Shown here: in pieces, positions 45,532-55,700 of the stretch
Layout of the letters: the number at the start of each line of letters is the position of its first letter
Position numbering within the stretch: position 1 is the stretch's first letter
From: Candidatus Marithrix sp.
GTDB lineage: Bacteria; Pseudomonadota; Gammaproteobacteria; Beggiatoales; Beggiatoaceae
Length of the DNA stretch: 64,000 nucleotides
Direction of reading: 5' to 3'
Assembly (NCBI GenBank): GCA_016744775.1
Contig: JADGDS010000003.1
Location: forward strand, 62,001 to 126,000
Program-made: the position numbers and the translations under genes
The notes under the pieces: generated by a model
Seen by the model: the letters and a program-made list of their open reading frames with translations, nothing else
What the model was told of the DNA's origin: nothing
Database searches by the model: none

Positions 45532-46020
45532 ATGATTGATTTATCAGTATTATTAGAAATTAAATCTCAACTAGCAATTGCAAATACTTTGCATGTCTTG
45601 TCATTTGTTATTTGGGTTGGTGGGATGTTTGTTGTCTATAATGTTTTACGCCCTGTTGCTACAGTTTTATTAAAACCAAATCAGCGTCTGCCTTTGATGT
45701 CACAAGTCTTAAGCCGTTTTACGGCATGGGTATGGTTAGCCCTTATATTATTATGGATTAGTGGTATTTGGATAATTTTATTATATGGCGGTATGGCAAA
45801 TGTGCAACCATATGTTCATGCTATGATGTTATTAGCAACAATAATGACTTTTGTATTTTTGTATTTAGTTTTTGCGCCTTTAAGAAGTTTAAAACAGGCA
45901 ATTGCAAACAAGGATTTCAAATCTGCCGCTAAATTTTTAGCAAGAATTCGTTGGATTATATTTACCAATTTGTCTTTAGGCTTATTTATCATCATCATTG
46001 TTAATATTGCTAAGTATTGA
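45532..46020 (+). CDS. CopD-like four-helix membrane protein
   Basis: A 162-residue protein with four membrane helices. ANTLHVLSFVIWVGGMFVVYNVLRP, with a His in helix 1, and QPYVHAMMLLATIMTFVFLYL, with a His in helix 3, resemble CopD/DUF2269-like proteins that bind haem or copper. Fifteen bases after radA, preceded by an AAGGA ribosome site. Its 3' end overlaps the convergent kinase gene by about 39 bases. Precise function unknown. Confidence 0.7.
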   Translation: MIDLSVLLEIKSQLAIANTLHVLSFVIWVGGMFVVYNVLRPVATVLLKPNQRLPLMSQVLSRFTAWVWLALILLWISGIWIILLYGGMANVQPYVHAMMLLATIMTFVFLYLVFAPLRSLKQAIANKDFKSAAKFLARIRWIIFTNLSLGLFIIIIVNIAKY

Positions 46021-47796
46021 TTCTAAAAAGTCTTTCAATTCTTGAATTTGAAATTCTTTTGTTAGTTGAGTAACTTTTTCACTAAAGGTTTCTAAGTTAG
46101 GTTCATTTGTTGATAAATTTTCTGCTTTCTCTATGATTGCTTTTATTTTGCCACTTTTCGCTAAGTTATATAATATATCTATTTCTGCTGTCTCTGGATA
46201 TATCATAGGAGCAGAGATTGTTGCTTGTTTAGATTCATAAATCCATTCTAATGAACAAAGTTTTCCTAGCAAGGATAAAAAGTTATCAATATTTATTGGT
46301 TTGTCTATAAAAGCATTGCAACCAGCATCTAAAGCAGCTTGTTTTGGTTGTTGAAATACATTGGCTGACATCATTATAATAGTTGTATTCTGAAATTCAG
46401 TTTGTTTACGTAAGCGTCTGGTAGTTTCTAAGCCATCCATTATAGGCATTTTCATATCCATGATAATCGCGTCTGGATGAAATTGGTTGGCTTTGGTTAA
46501 GGCTTCTTCTCCATTATTAGCTTCTAATACTTTGAATCCTAAAAGTATTAGTATTTTAGTTAAAATAATACGATTATCCCATCTATCATCTACAATTAGG
46601 ATTTTAAAATCAGTATCTTTTGCTTTAAATCCTATGGGCTGATCAACTTTTACAACACTAATATTTTCTTGTTCGCATGTTTCTAAAGGAATGCTAAACC
46701 AAAATTTACTACCAAAACCAAGCTTGCTTGTTACTTCTAATTTTCCATTCATCATTTCGATGAGCGTTTTAGTAATAGCTAATCCTAAACCTGTACCTTC
46801 TGTTTGTTTAGATTGTTTTCCTACTTGTTCAAATGGTAAAAAAATAGTTTCTAATTGATCAGCGGCTATTCCTTCGCCAGAATCTTCTATTTCAAAGTGA
46901 ATTTTAGCCGCTTGATATTTTACTGTTAATTTTACTTGCCCTTGTTGAGTAAATTTGATCGCGTTACTGATTAAATTTAAGAGAATTTGTCGTAATCGCT
47001 TTTCATCTGCATAAACTACATTCGGCAATTCAGATACAGCTTCATAAACAAATTCAATTCTTTTTTCTGTTGCCCGCATTTGAAATAAAAATGCAATATC
47101 TGATAAAAAATTGGGCAAGTTTAATTTATCAGAATTGATGTCTAATTTACCAGCTTCAATTTTAGATAAGTCTAAAATATCATTAATTAGAGTTAATAAA
47201 TGTTCACCACTGCGTTGGATAATATCTAAACCTTGCTCATTTTTAACAGTTTTTTCGCGTTTTAAAAGTTGTGCATAGCCTAAAATACCATTCAGCGGCG
47301 TGCGTAATTCATGACTCATATTGGCTAAAAAGGCACTTTTCGCATGGTTGGCTGATTCGGCTAATTCTTTGCTCTTTTTTAATTCTTCGTTTTGTTGAAT
47401 TAATTGATTTTGTAAATTATGAATGGTTAAATGAGTTTTTAAACGCACTAAAACTTCATCAATTTGTATGGGTTTCGTAATATAATCAACTGCCCCTATT
47501 TCAAAGCCTTTGACTTTATCAACTGTTTCAGTAAGCGCAGTCATAAAAATAATTGGAATATTTTTACTATATTCATTCGCTTTTAGATGTTGACAAGTCT
47601 CAAAGCCATCCATTTCTGGCATCATTACGTCTAACAAAATAATGTCAGGTTTCAGATATTTAATGCGTTTGAGTACACTTTTTCCATCTTCCGCAATTAA
47701 TACTTTGAATTGAGCTTCTTCTAAGGCATCAAATAACAGGCTTAAAGTGTTAGGATTATCATCTACAACTAACACTTTGTTTTGATTATCATTCAT
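45982..47796 (-). CDS. Hybrid histidine kinase with two receiver domains
   Basis: A 604-residue cytoplasmic protein. An N-terminal receiver has [20 protein letters not shown] with the phosphoacceptor in [11 protein letters not shown] (Asp56). A short coiled coil is followed by HisKA ([20 protein letters not shown], His162), HATPase_c ([35 protein letters not shown]) and a second receiver ([29 protein letters not shown]). It has no sensor domain and begins with a receiver, so it likely takes phosphate from the membrane sensors encoded nearby. Its start overlaps the 3' end of the kinase remnant by eight bases, the arrangement expected if the two were once one operon. Pieces of its 3' end are repeated near 62040-62125. 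Confidence 0.92.
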   Translation of the reverse strand: MNDNQNKVLVVDDNPNTLSLLFDALEEAQFKVLIAEDGKSVLKRIKYLKPDIILLDVMMPEMDGFETCQHLKANEYSKNIPIIFMTALTETVDKVKGFEIGAVDYITKPIQIDEVLVRLKTHLTIHNLQNQLIQQNEELKKSKELAESANHAKSAFLANMSHELRTPLNGILGYAQLLKREKTVKNEQGLDIIQRSGEHLLTLINDILDLSKIEAGKLDINSDKLNLPNFLSDIAFLFQMRATEKRIEFVYEAVSELPNVVYADEKRLRQILLNLISNAIKFTQQGQVKLTVKYQAAKIHFEIEDSGEGIAADQLETIFLPFEQVGKQSKQTEGTGLGLAITKTLIEMMNGKLEVTSKLGFGSKFWFSIPLETCEQENISVVKVDQPIGFKAKDTDFKILIVDDRWDNRIILTKILILLGFKVLEANNGEEALTKANQFHPDAIIMDMKMPIMDGLETTRRLRKQTEFQNTTIIMMSANVFQQPKQAALDAGCNAFIDKPINIDNFLSLLGKLCSLEWIYESKQATISAPMIYPETAEIDILYNLAKSGKIKAIIEKAENLSTNEPNLETFSEKVTQLTKEFQIQELKDFLESILSNINNDDDK

Positions 47797-50572
47797 TTTC
47801 TAAATACGATTCTAAGAAATCACACATTTTATTAACTTCAAAACGCTTTATAAACTGATTTAATTCGGTTGCAAAGGGTTCAAATTTTTGATCCTCTTCC
47901 ACTAGTTTCGCCACTTGTTCTTTAATGGTTCTAACATCACCACTCATAGCAAGTTCAAATAAATTTTCTATGACTTCTTTAGAAGGTAATACTAAAGGAG
48001 CAGTGCTAACTGTTTCAGAAACAACATCTTCATAAATCCATTCTACAGATAAATATCGTTGCAAGTATTCAAATAAGCGTTCAACTTTAATTGGTTTCGG
48101 TAAGAAGGCATTACAACCCGCCTTTAAACTACTTTGATGATCCTCTTCAAAAACACGCGCTGAGCTAGCAATGATTATTGTATTGCTAAATAGTTGTCTA
48201 ATTTCGCGCGTCATTTCAAAGCCATCCATTTCTGGCATCATTAAATCAGTAATAATTAGTTTCGGTTGATATTCAATTGCTTTCGTTAAACCTTCAATTC
48301 CATTACTAGCTTCTATGATTTCAAATCCGATTGGTGCCAGTATATCAATTAATAATTGTCTATTATCTGGTTTATCATCTACTATTAAAATTAATGGTGT
48401 TTCAGATTTTATACCTTTTATTTTTCTGGTTTCTACATTGGCAATTGCAGTGAAATCTTTAACTGTTGGTAAATTTAAGTCAAACCAAAAGCTACTACCT
48501 TTGCCTAATTCACTTGTTACTTGTAATGTTCCACCCATTAATTCGACTAAGTTGTGGCTAATTGCTAAGCCTAAGCCAGTGCCTTGGATTTGACGTTGTT
48601 TATCACCAACTTGTTGAAAGGGTTTAAAAATAGTTTCAATGTCTTCAGATGCAATGCCAATACCAGTATCTTGTATCTGAAAACGAATCAATGAATTGTC
48701 AATGACATTAACTTTAAATGTTACACCTTGATGATCAGTAAATTTAACCGCATTACCAAGCAGATTAATCAAGACTTGGCGTAAGCGTTTTTCATCACCA
48801 TGCACCGCTCCTAATTTATCATCATCTACTTGAGATTTAAAATAAATATTTTTATGCTCAGCACGAATACGAACTATTTCAGTAATAGTTCTAAGAAAAC
48901 TAGTTAATTCAAAATCGCTAGTATCAAGTTCAATTTTACCTGCTTCAATTTTGGCTAAATCCAGCACATCATTAATCAAAGTTAAAAGATGATCACCGCT
49001 TTGTTCAATAATATTTAAACCATCTTGAGCGCGTTGATTAAGTGAAGAATCATTTTTTAATATTTGAGCATAACCTAAAATACCATTCAGCGGCGTGCGT
49101 AATTCATGACTCATAGTAGCAAGAAATTGACTTTTAACTTGATTAGCTAAATCAGCCACTTCTTTTGCAATTTTTAATTTAGAAATTCCAATATGTGTTT
49201 TAAGACGAGCGATTAATTCTTGTTTACTAATCGGTTTAGTCAAATAATCATTTGCACCTACTTCTAAACCTGTTACTAAATCTTCGATTTGATTTTTTGC
49301 GGTTAATAATAAAATTTGTATAATACTATAATCTTGTAAAGATAAATAGTTACTAACGACTTGTAAATTAATAGGCTCATCATCTACAATTAATATTGTA
49401 TAAGTTTTATCATTTTTTGGTTGAGAATGGTGGGTATCGCTTTGCTCTACCCACCCTACATTATCTACTAGAGTAGGGTGGGTAGAGCGATAGCGAAACC
49501 CACCATGTTCAGGTTTTTGTTTAGAAATAGGCAAAGTAAATATAAAAGTAGAACCAATACCCGGCGTAGATTCAAACCATATTTTACCACCATGCAATTC
49601 AATTAATTGTTTGGTAACAGCTAAACCTAATCCTGTGCCACCATATTTTCTAGCAATACCACCATCAGCTTGCTCAAAAGATTTAAAGATTCTGTCTTGT
49701 TTATTTGCAGCAATACCAATCCCGGTATCGGTAATACTTATTTGAATATGAGAATTTTGTCGCTGTGCTGAAATTTCGACGCTACCCTTTTCAGTAAATT
49801 TAATCGCATTACCAATCAGATTATATAAAATTTGTTGTAAACGATTTTCATCTGCAAGCACTGAAGGAAGATTTAAATCAATACTATTAATTAGTTTAAT
49901 CCGTTTTTTAGCTAACACTGATTGGCTAAGCATTAGCACACAATCAACTTGTTCTCGTAAACTGACTGATTTCTGTTGTAATTCAAGTTGATGATGTTTT
50001 AATTTGGAAAAATCAAGAATATCATTAACTAAATTAGATAAGCGTTTGCCACTGGCAACAATCATGCTTAAATTAGCCTTAGTTTTATCAGATAAATCAC
50101 CACTAACACCATCTATTAAAGAATCAGCAATACCAATAATTCCATTTAGAGGTGTTTTTAATTCATGAGAAGTATTAGAATAACACTATCACTACTAATA
50201 CTATGAGGATTTTTTGGATCATGTCGATAATGAGTAAAGGTTTCAGTTTTAGGATCAAATTTATTTAAACCACCACCCCAAGTGCCAACCCATAAAATAC
50301 CAGCACTATCTTCAAGCAAATTCCATATATAGTTATGACTAATAGTGTGGATATTGTCAGGATCATGACTATAAACGCTAAACTCGGCACCATCATATTT
50401 ATTTAAACCATTTTTACTTCCAACCCACAAAAAACCTTGTTTATCTTGTAAAACTGAAGTTAAAAAATTATCAGATAAACCATCATCAATAGTCAGATGT
50501 TTAAACTTAATAGTGTCAGCAAATACTAGCTGGAAACTTAAAGACCATAATATAAGTATATAGTTAAATGAA
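47789..50572 (-). pseudogene. Deletion derivative of the 1633-aa propeller hybrid kinase
   Basis: A second copy of the sensor encoded at 56979-61880, nearly identical in its kinase half but broken in four ways. The counterpart of the start ATG is lost near 50560. About 1.87 kb, comprising most of the propeller, the Y_Y_Y domain and the membrane helix, is deleted, joining SSDSV directly to the NTSHELK kinase motif in the wrong frame near 50177. The first receiver lost 48 residues including its DVMMP Asp near 49320. An 80-base palindromic element is inserted at 49427. An open frame of 758 codons from 50065 still encodes HATPase, a second kinase and a receiver, and could be translated only if a new start has arisen. 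Confidence 0.85.
49427..49506. mobile_element. 80-bp palindromic element inserted in the kinase copy
   Basis: Arms at 49427-49460 and 49473-49506 are inverted copies (core GGTGGGTATCGCTTTGCTCT, then ACCCACCCTACA) around a 12-base centre. It is absent at the matching place in the intact kinase gene and is read through in frame, adding about 27 codons. Confidence 0.85.
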
Positions 50573-50632
50573 ATTTTTAAATTGATTTATTTGAATGGTA
50601 CAATAATTATTCCAATTGTGGGCTTTAATTTC

Positions 50633-50666
50633 ACAACGATTGTTTGGTTTGGCTGAATAATTGAAA
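50633..50666 (+). repeat. Displaced copy of the 3' end of the CSLREA surface-protein gene
   Basis: ACAACGATTGTTTGGTTTGG and the next dozen bases equal 56816-56848, the codons for the last residues (RLFGLAE and stop) of the large exported protein. Here they stand alone between the kinase remnant and a palindromic element. Confidence 0.8.
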
Positions 50667-50745
50667 ATAAGCCCCCCTAACCCCCTAAAAGGGGGAGCTT
50701 ACTACCTATGGCTTATTTCCCCCAGGGGGGTTAGGGGGGCTTATC
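50667..50745. repeat. Palindromic element, second copy of the AAGCCCCCCTAACC family
   Basis: An inverted repeat of 79 bases with ATAAGCCCCCCTAACCCCCT at one end and its complement at the other. Very close to the copy at 56841-56920, including the internal GCTTACTACCTATGGCTTAT. Confidence 0.85.
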
Positions 50746-50746
50746 A

Positions 50747-52480
50747 CTACAATTCCTCAATTCTCTCAGCCACCCCAATTGCATATTCCAAACAAAAATC
50801 ACCAGCTTCATCAGTAAAACCACCCAAGGATAAATAAGCCGCTAAAACAATAGTGTCAGGAAAAAGAGTTTTATAAACATCAACTTTTTCCTGAAAATCT
50901 TCAATTTGATTTAAACCAATTTTTGTCTTAGTTTTTTTCACCTCCACTAAAACCATTCTGCCACATGAAGATTCGGCAACAATATCAAGTTCCATATTTT
51001 TGCCATCTTCACGCTGAATATGAACTCTTTCTTTGACTTTTTGAATATTTAAAGTGGTATTATCTTTAACATTCTGAAAAAACTTGGATAAGCTAAAACG
51101 TTTTTTACTTCTAAAGGCAGTAGCTAACATATGTTCAGCCATTTTACCAGTTAGAGAATTTATTTTGCCCTGTAATTGCTTATTCTTATGAGTTAATTTA
51201 GCAATCCTATCAACAAATTCTTGTTTTAAATCAGGTGCAAATTCTTTGATTTCTTTTTCAAAGCTTTTGCGTAATATTAAATTCAGTGTTCCATCTTCTA
51301 AACCTTTAAAATCAATATTAGAAACAGCCCTAGTAATCAAATCAGCTTCTTTTAGAATTATTAATTGTTTATGGATTTCATTAACTTCTAAATCTAAGCC
51401 TAATTTTTCTTTCAAATCCTTGGGGGTAAAATATTCTTCATTATTTTGACTTAAAAATAACAAAATATTTTTCGCATTTTTATCATTGACTTCATGTACA
51501 GTATGATGAATATATTCTCCCCAAGTTAGGTACATTTCAGCATTTTCTTCTGAAATTTCATAATTAACTGTACCTATTACACCTTCTGAGGTAGTTAAAT
51601 CTTTTTCTTCATAATCACTAATGATTACACAAGAGATAAAAAATGGATCAGCCATACACAATTCATTAATTTGCATTGCGGTGTCATTAGTAATTGGCTC
51701 ATCATAAAATTCGGCATATTTATAAACAGCTTGCAAGCCTTCATCTTCGCTCAAATAAGGTGAAAAACGGATTTGTCTCAGTCTTCCTGCTTCTAAATAT
51801 TGACTAATAACTTTTAATAACCAGCCGGCATAGGAGCCAGTTACTAACATTGGAGCTATTTTTGATTCGGCAAGAGAGTGATAACTGCCAGCTAGGGTAT
51901 CAATTGCTGCTTCTTTATAATGTTGATCTGGATAAATATATTTAGTAATGTTTTGAAATTCATCTAAAATTACTAAAATTCGTTGATCATACAAATCAGC
52001 AAAACGATGTGGAGCATGACAAGCAGTATCCCACATTAAATCGTGACTTCCTTCTATTCCTTTATTTTGAAGCAGAAAGTCAATGTCATCAACTAGAGCT
52101 GTAATTGATTCTTTTACTCCAAATTCTCTAATTTGTTCTAAAGATAATGGATGTTTTATTAATTTAGAGTTTTGAGTAATAAATGAAATATATTGTGAAG
52201 CAAAAGCCCGGTAATATTTAATTGCCAAATTTGGATACCACATTTTATTTTCTCCAAAGTCAAAATAAAATGGTATCACTTCTCCATTTTCACTCCAAAG
52301 TTGGTTGAAAATTCGCTGCACAAAGCTGGTTTTGCCGCTTTTCCTTCTGGCTATTATTACTCTGGATTTGGATAGTCTTTTGGGTATGTTTTTTATCCAT
52401 TTGCCAAAGTGTTTAAATTCTTTTTCTCGCCCGACTAGTAACTCTGGTTCGCCTATTTTTTCGTTTAAGGGATATTGCAT
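50747..52480 (-). CDS. AAA ATPase with C-terminal PD-(D/E)XK-like domain
   Basis: A 577-residue protein. The first part is a STAND/archaeal-type ATPase: [16 protein letters not shown], Walker A IARRKSGKTSFVQRIF near 48, Walker B RILVILDEFQNITKYI near 170, sensor MLVTGSYAGWLL near 215. A winged-helix-like middle follows (FTPKDLKEKLGLDLEVNEIHKQLIILKEADLI). Then a coiled coil and a nuclease-like end: MELDIVAESSCGRMVLVEVKKTKT, with ELD and EVKK forming a PD-(D/E)XK pattern. Such ATPase-nuclease proteins (PF01637-like) occur in mobile and defence settings; no function is proven. The upstream and 3' ends of this gene recur as debris near 56921-56957 and 62183-62375. Confidence 0.8.
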   Translation of the reverse strand: MQYPLNEKIGEPELLVGREKEFKHFGKWIKNIPKRLSKSRVIIARRKSGKTSFVQRIFNQLWSENGEVIPFYFDFGENKMWYPNLAIKYYRAFASQYISFITQNSKLIKHPLSLEQIREFGVKESITALVDDIDFLLQNKGIEGSHDLMWDTACHAPHRFADLYDQRILVILDEFQNITKYIYPDQHYKEAAIDTLAGSYHSLAESKIAPMLVTGSYAGWLLKVISQYLEAGRLRQIRFSPYLSEDEGLQAVYKYAEFYDEPITNDTAMQINELCMADPFFISCVIISDYEEKDLTTSEGVIGTVNYEISEENAEMYLTWGEYIHHTVHEVNDKNAKNILLFLSQNNEEYFTPKDLKEKLGLDLEVNEIHKQLIILKEADLITRAVSNIDFKGLEDGTLNLILRKSFEKEIKEFAPDLKQEFVDRIAKLTHKNKQLQGKINSLTGKMAEHMLATAFRSKKRFSLSKFFQNVKDNTTLNIQKVKERVHIQREDGKNMELDIVAESSCGRMVLVEVKKTKTKIGLNQIEDFQEKVDVYKTLFPDTIVLAAYLSLGGFTDEAGDFCLEYAIGVAERIEEL

Positions 52481-52667
52481 GGTTTTTTAGAGATGTTCAA
52501 ATTAATTTGAATTATAACATAAGACTAAATATTGAATATTTGTTTTTATATATATGATTTTGCTAAATAAATAAATAAATTGACATGTGACAACAATTAC
52601 AGTTATAATAACCACTGTAAAAATATTTTTTATTAATAATCGAGACTAAAAATATGAAACAACAATA

Positions 52668-52673
52668 CCCCCC
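52668..52673 (+). repeat. Run of six C in the putative signal-peptide region
   Basis: Six cytosines follow the ATG at 52654 by four codons. With five C the ATG would be in frame with the long protein, giving MKQQYPHLEWVFSTQRLRTF before the hydrophobic stretch. A candidate slippage site or a sequencing error. Confidence 0.5.
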
Positions 52674-52723
52674 ATTTAGAATGGGTATTTTCTACACAAC
52701 GACTACGAACTTTCCTTAAAGGT

Positions 52724-55700
52724 TTGTGGTTTATAATCTTACTAGCAGCTATATTTCCAGCTCATGCCGTCGATATTACGGTGAATAGTACCGCTGATAA
52801 TACAACAGCTAGTGATAGTAGTTGCACCTTACGCGAAGCGATAGATAATGCTCAAAATGACAGTGATAGCACAAGTGGAGATTGTCCCGCTGGTAGTGGT
52901 AGTGACACCATTGTTTTAGCCAAAGAGATCTATACCATTGATAGTGCCTTTCCTAATATCAGCACCGATATAACCATTACGGGAAATAACGCCACCTTGA
53001 CGGCTGGTAATACGGGTTATCGTTTCTTCCGTATTGAGAGTGGTAGTACACTAACACTAACTAACATTATTTTAGATGGTGCTAGACAGACGGGAGATTC
53101 GGATGGTGGAGCCATTCGTGTTAATAATGGAACATTAAATGCAACTAATTGTGCTTTTGTGAACAACAGGACGGAAGGCAGCTTTGATGCACATGGGGGG
53201 GCAGTTGTAGTTAAATCCTCTGGCACAGCAAACATCACCAACTGCACTATCTCTGGTAACTCCGCCTATAGCAGTGGGGGCGGCATTACGGTTCAAGGTA
53301 CACTCACTATTACTAATAGTACGGTTACAAATAATACAGCAGATTATAGTGGCGCAGATAATGAAGACGGGGGAGGGATTTACACTAGTGGCACGGTCAA
53401 CATTAAAAACACCATCGTGGCGGGCAATACAGATGGGTCAACTGCAACCGATCATCCAGATGTTTCTGGTACTTTCACCAGTTCAGGTTATAACCTTATT
53501 GGTAAAAATGATGGTTCAACAGATTTTACTCAAACGGGAGATCAAGTGGGTACCATTGCTTCGCCACTTGATCCTCTGTTAGCGAATCTGGCTGATAACG
53601 GTGGCGATACTAAAACGCACGCATTACAAACGGGTAGCCCAGCAATTGATACAGGAGATACTAACAATGGGGGAACAACTAATGGAGCTTGTGTTGCCAT
53701 CGACAACAGCACAATTAATACCGATCAACGTAATCGCTTTAGGGCACAAGGCACAAACAAAGGTGATTCTGGTTGCGATATAGGTGCTTATGAGTTTAAT
53801 TCGCTGTTGCCTACCGTTACATCAATTACACGTCAAACACCGTCAACTTCGCCAACAAATGCTGACAGCTTAATCTGGCGCATAACTTTTAGTCGAGAGA
53901 TGACAGACGTGGACACCACCGATTTTACTGTATCAGGCACAACAGCAACAGTAACTGATGTTAGTAGCGTTAGTAGCACAGATATTTATGATGTAACGGT
54001 TTCTGGTGGAGATTTAGCTAATCTCAATGCCACGGTTACACTAAGTTTTTCCAGTGGTCAAAACATCACTGATGTTATTGGCAATACATTGAGCAATACC
54101 ACACCAACAGATACGAATGATGCGACTTTTGTCGTTACTGATACTGCACCAACGCTAGTAGAAGTCACCGCTGTCACAACGCCAACAACAGACACTACAC
54201 CTACTTACACTTTTTCATCTGATGAAGAAGGGACAATTACTTATGGTGGAGATTGTTCCTCCAGCACAACTGACGCATTAAATGGTAATAACAGCATCAC
54301 CTTTAATACCTTAGCCCTCGGAACACACAGTAATTGCACCATAACCGTTACCAATTCAGCAGGCAATGTTTCCAATAGTTTAGCCGTCACTTCATTTACA
54401 ATTGCATACTCTGTAAATACAGTCTCAAATACACAAACAATTGAGGAAGACACGCCGCTGATATTCTCAACAGCTAATTCAAATTTGATTTCAATCAGTG
54501 ATATAGAGCTTGAAGATGCTGTTGGTCATCCAATTACAGTAACTTTAACAGCAACTAATGGTGCTTTAACTTTAAGTTCTACCACAAATCTGACTTTCAA
54601 TAATGGTGATGGAACCGATGATACCAACATGGAATTCAGCGGCACTGCGACTTATATTAATACTGCGTTGGCAGGTATGAATTTTACTCCTACAAGCAAT
54701 TATAATGGTAGTGCAAGTGTACAAATGCTTATAAATGATGGCACATTGACTGATGAGGATACTGTGAATATTACTGTTAATGCTGTTAATGATATACCAA
54801 CAACGGCTGATAAGACAGTAACAGTGAATGAAGATGCCACTTATACTTTTACTGAAGCAGATTTTGAATTTAGCGATATAGATACCGGCAACAACTTAAA
54901 CCAAATCAAAATAACCCAATTGCCAACTATTGGAACTTTACAACTTGACGGTGTTGATGTCACAATTGATCAAGTTATTGTTGCAGCTGACATTGGTAAG
55001 TTGATATTTACCCCAGCAGCGAACGCTAATGGTAGTAATTATGCCACTTTCCAATTTAAGGTGCATGATGGTACATCATATAGTGATGCCGATTTTACTA
55101 TGACTATTGATGTTACTGCTGTTAATGATGCACCTTCATTTACCAAAGGTGATGATCAAACAGTTTTTGTAAATGCAGAACAAAATATTACTGCTTGGGC
55201 AACCAACATTGATTTTGGATCAGCAAACGAATCATCACAAACATTAAACTTTATAGTCACTAATGACAATAATAGCTTATTTTCTGTACAACCTGCAATT
55301 GACACATCAGGTAACTTGACATTTATACCTAGTACAGTTGGTAGCGCAGTTGTTACAGTAATATTAAGCGATGGCATAGATACCTCAGCAGCTCAAAGCT
55401 TTAATATTAAAGTTGATCCACTTCCAAGTTCATCACCAACTCAACAACCAACTGGTTGCACTCTATCCTCAAACGTCAACTGCGCCATAAAAAATGAAGG
55501 CACTATAACTGATGTAAAGATAGAACCAGAAGGTTCAATTGAAGGCGGAACTCTCGAAGGAGAAATAAAAAATGAAGGCACTCTAACAGACGTAACTTTA
55601 GCAGCAGGAACTAATATAGATGGCGGACAAATTCAAGGGAAAGTTAATGGTAATCCAGAAGCACCAGCTATATTGATCAATGTAAAAATCATTGCTAAAA

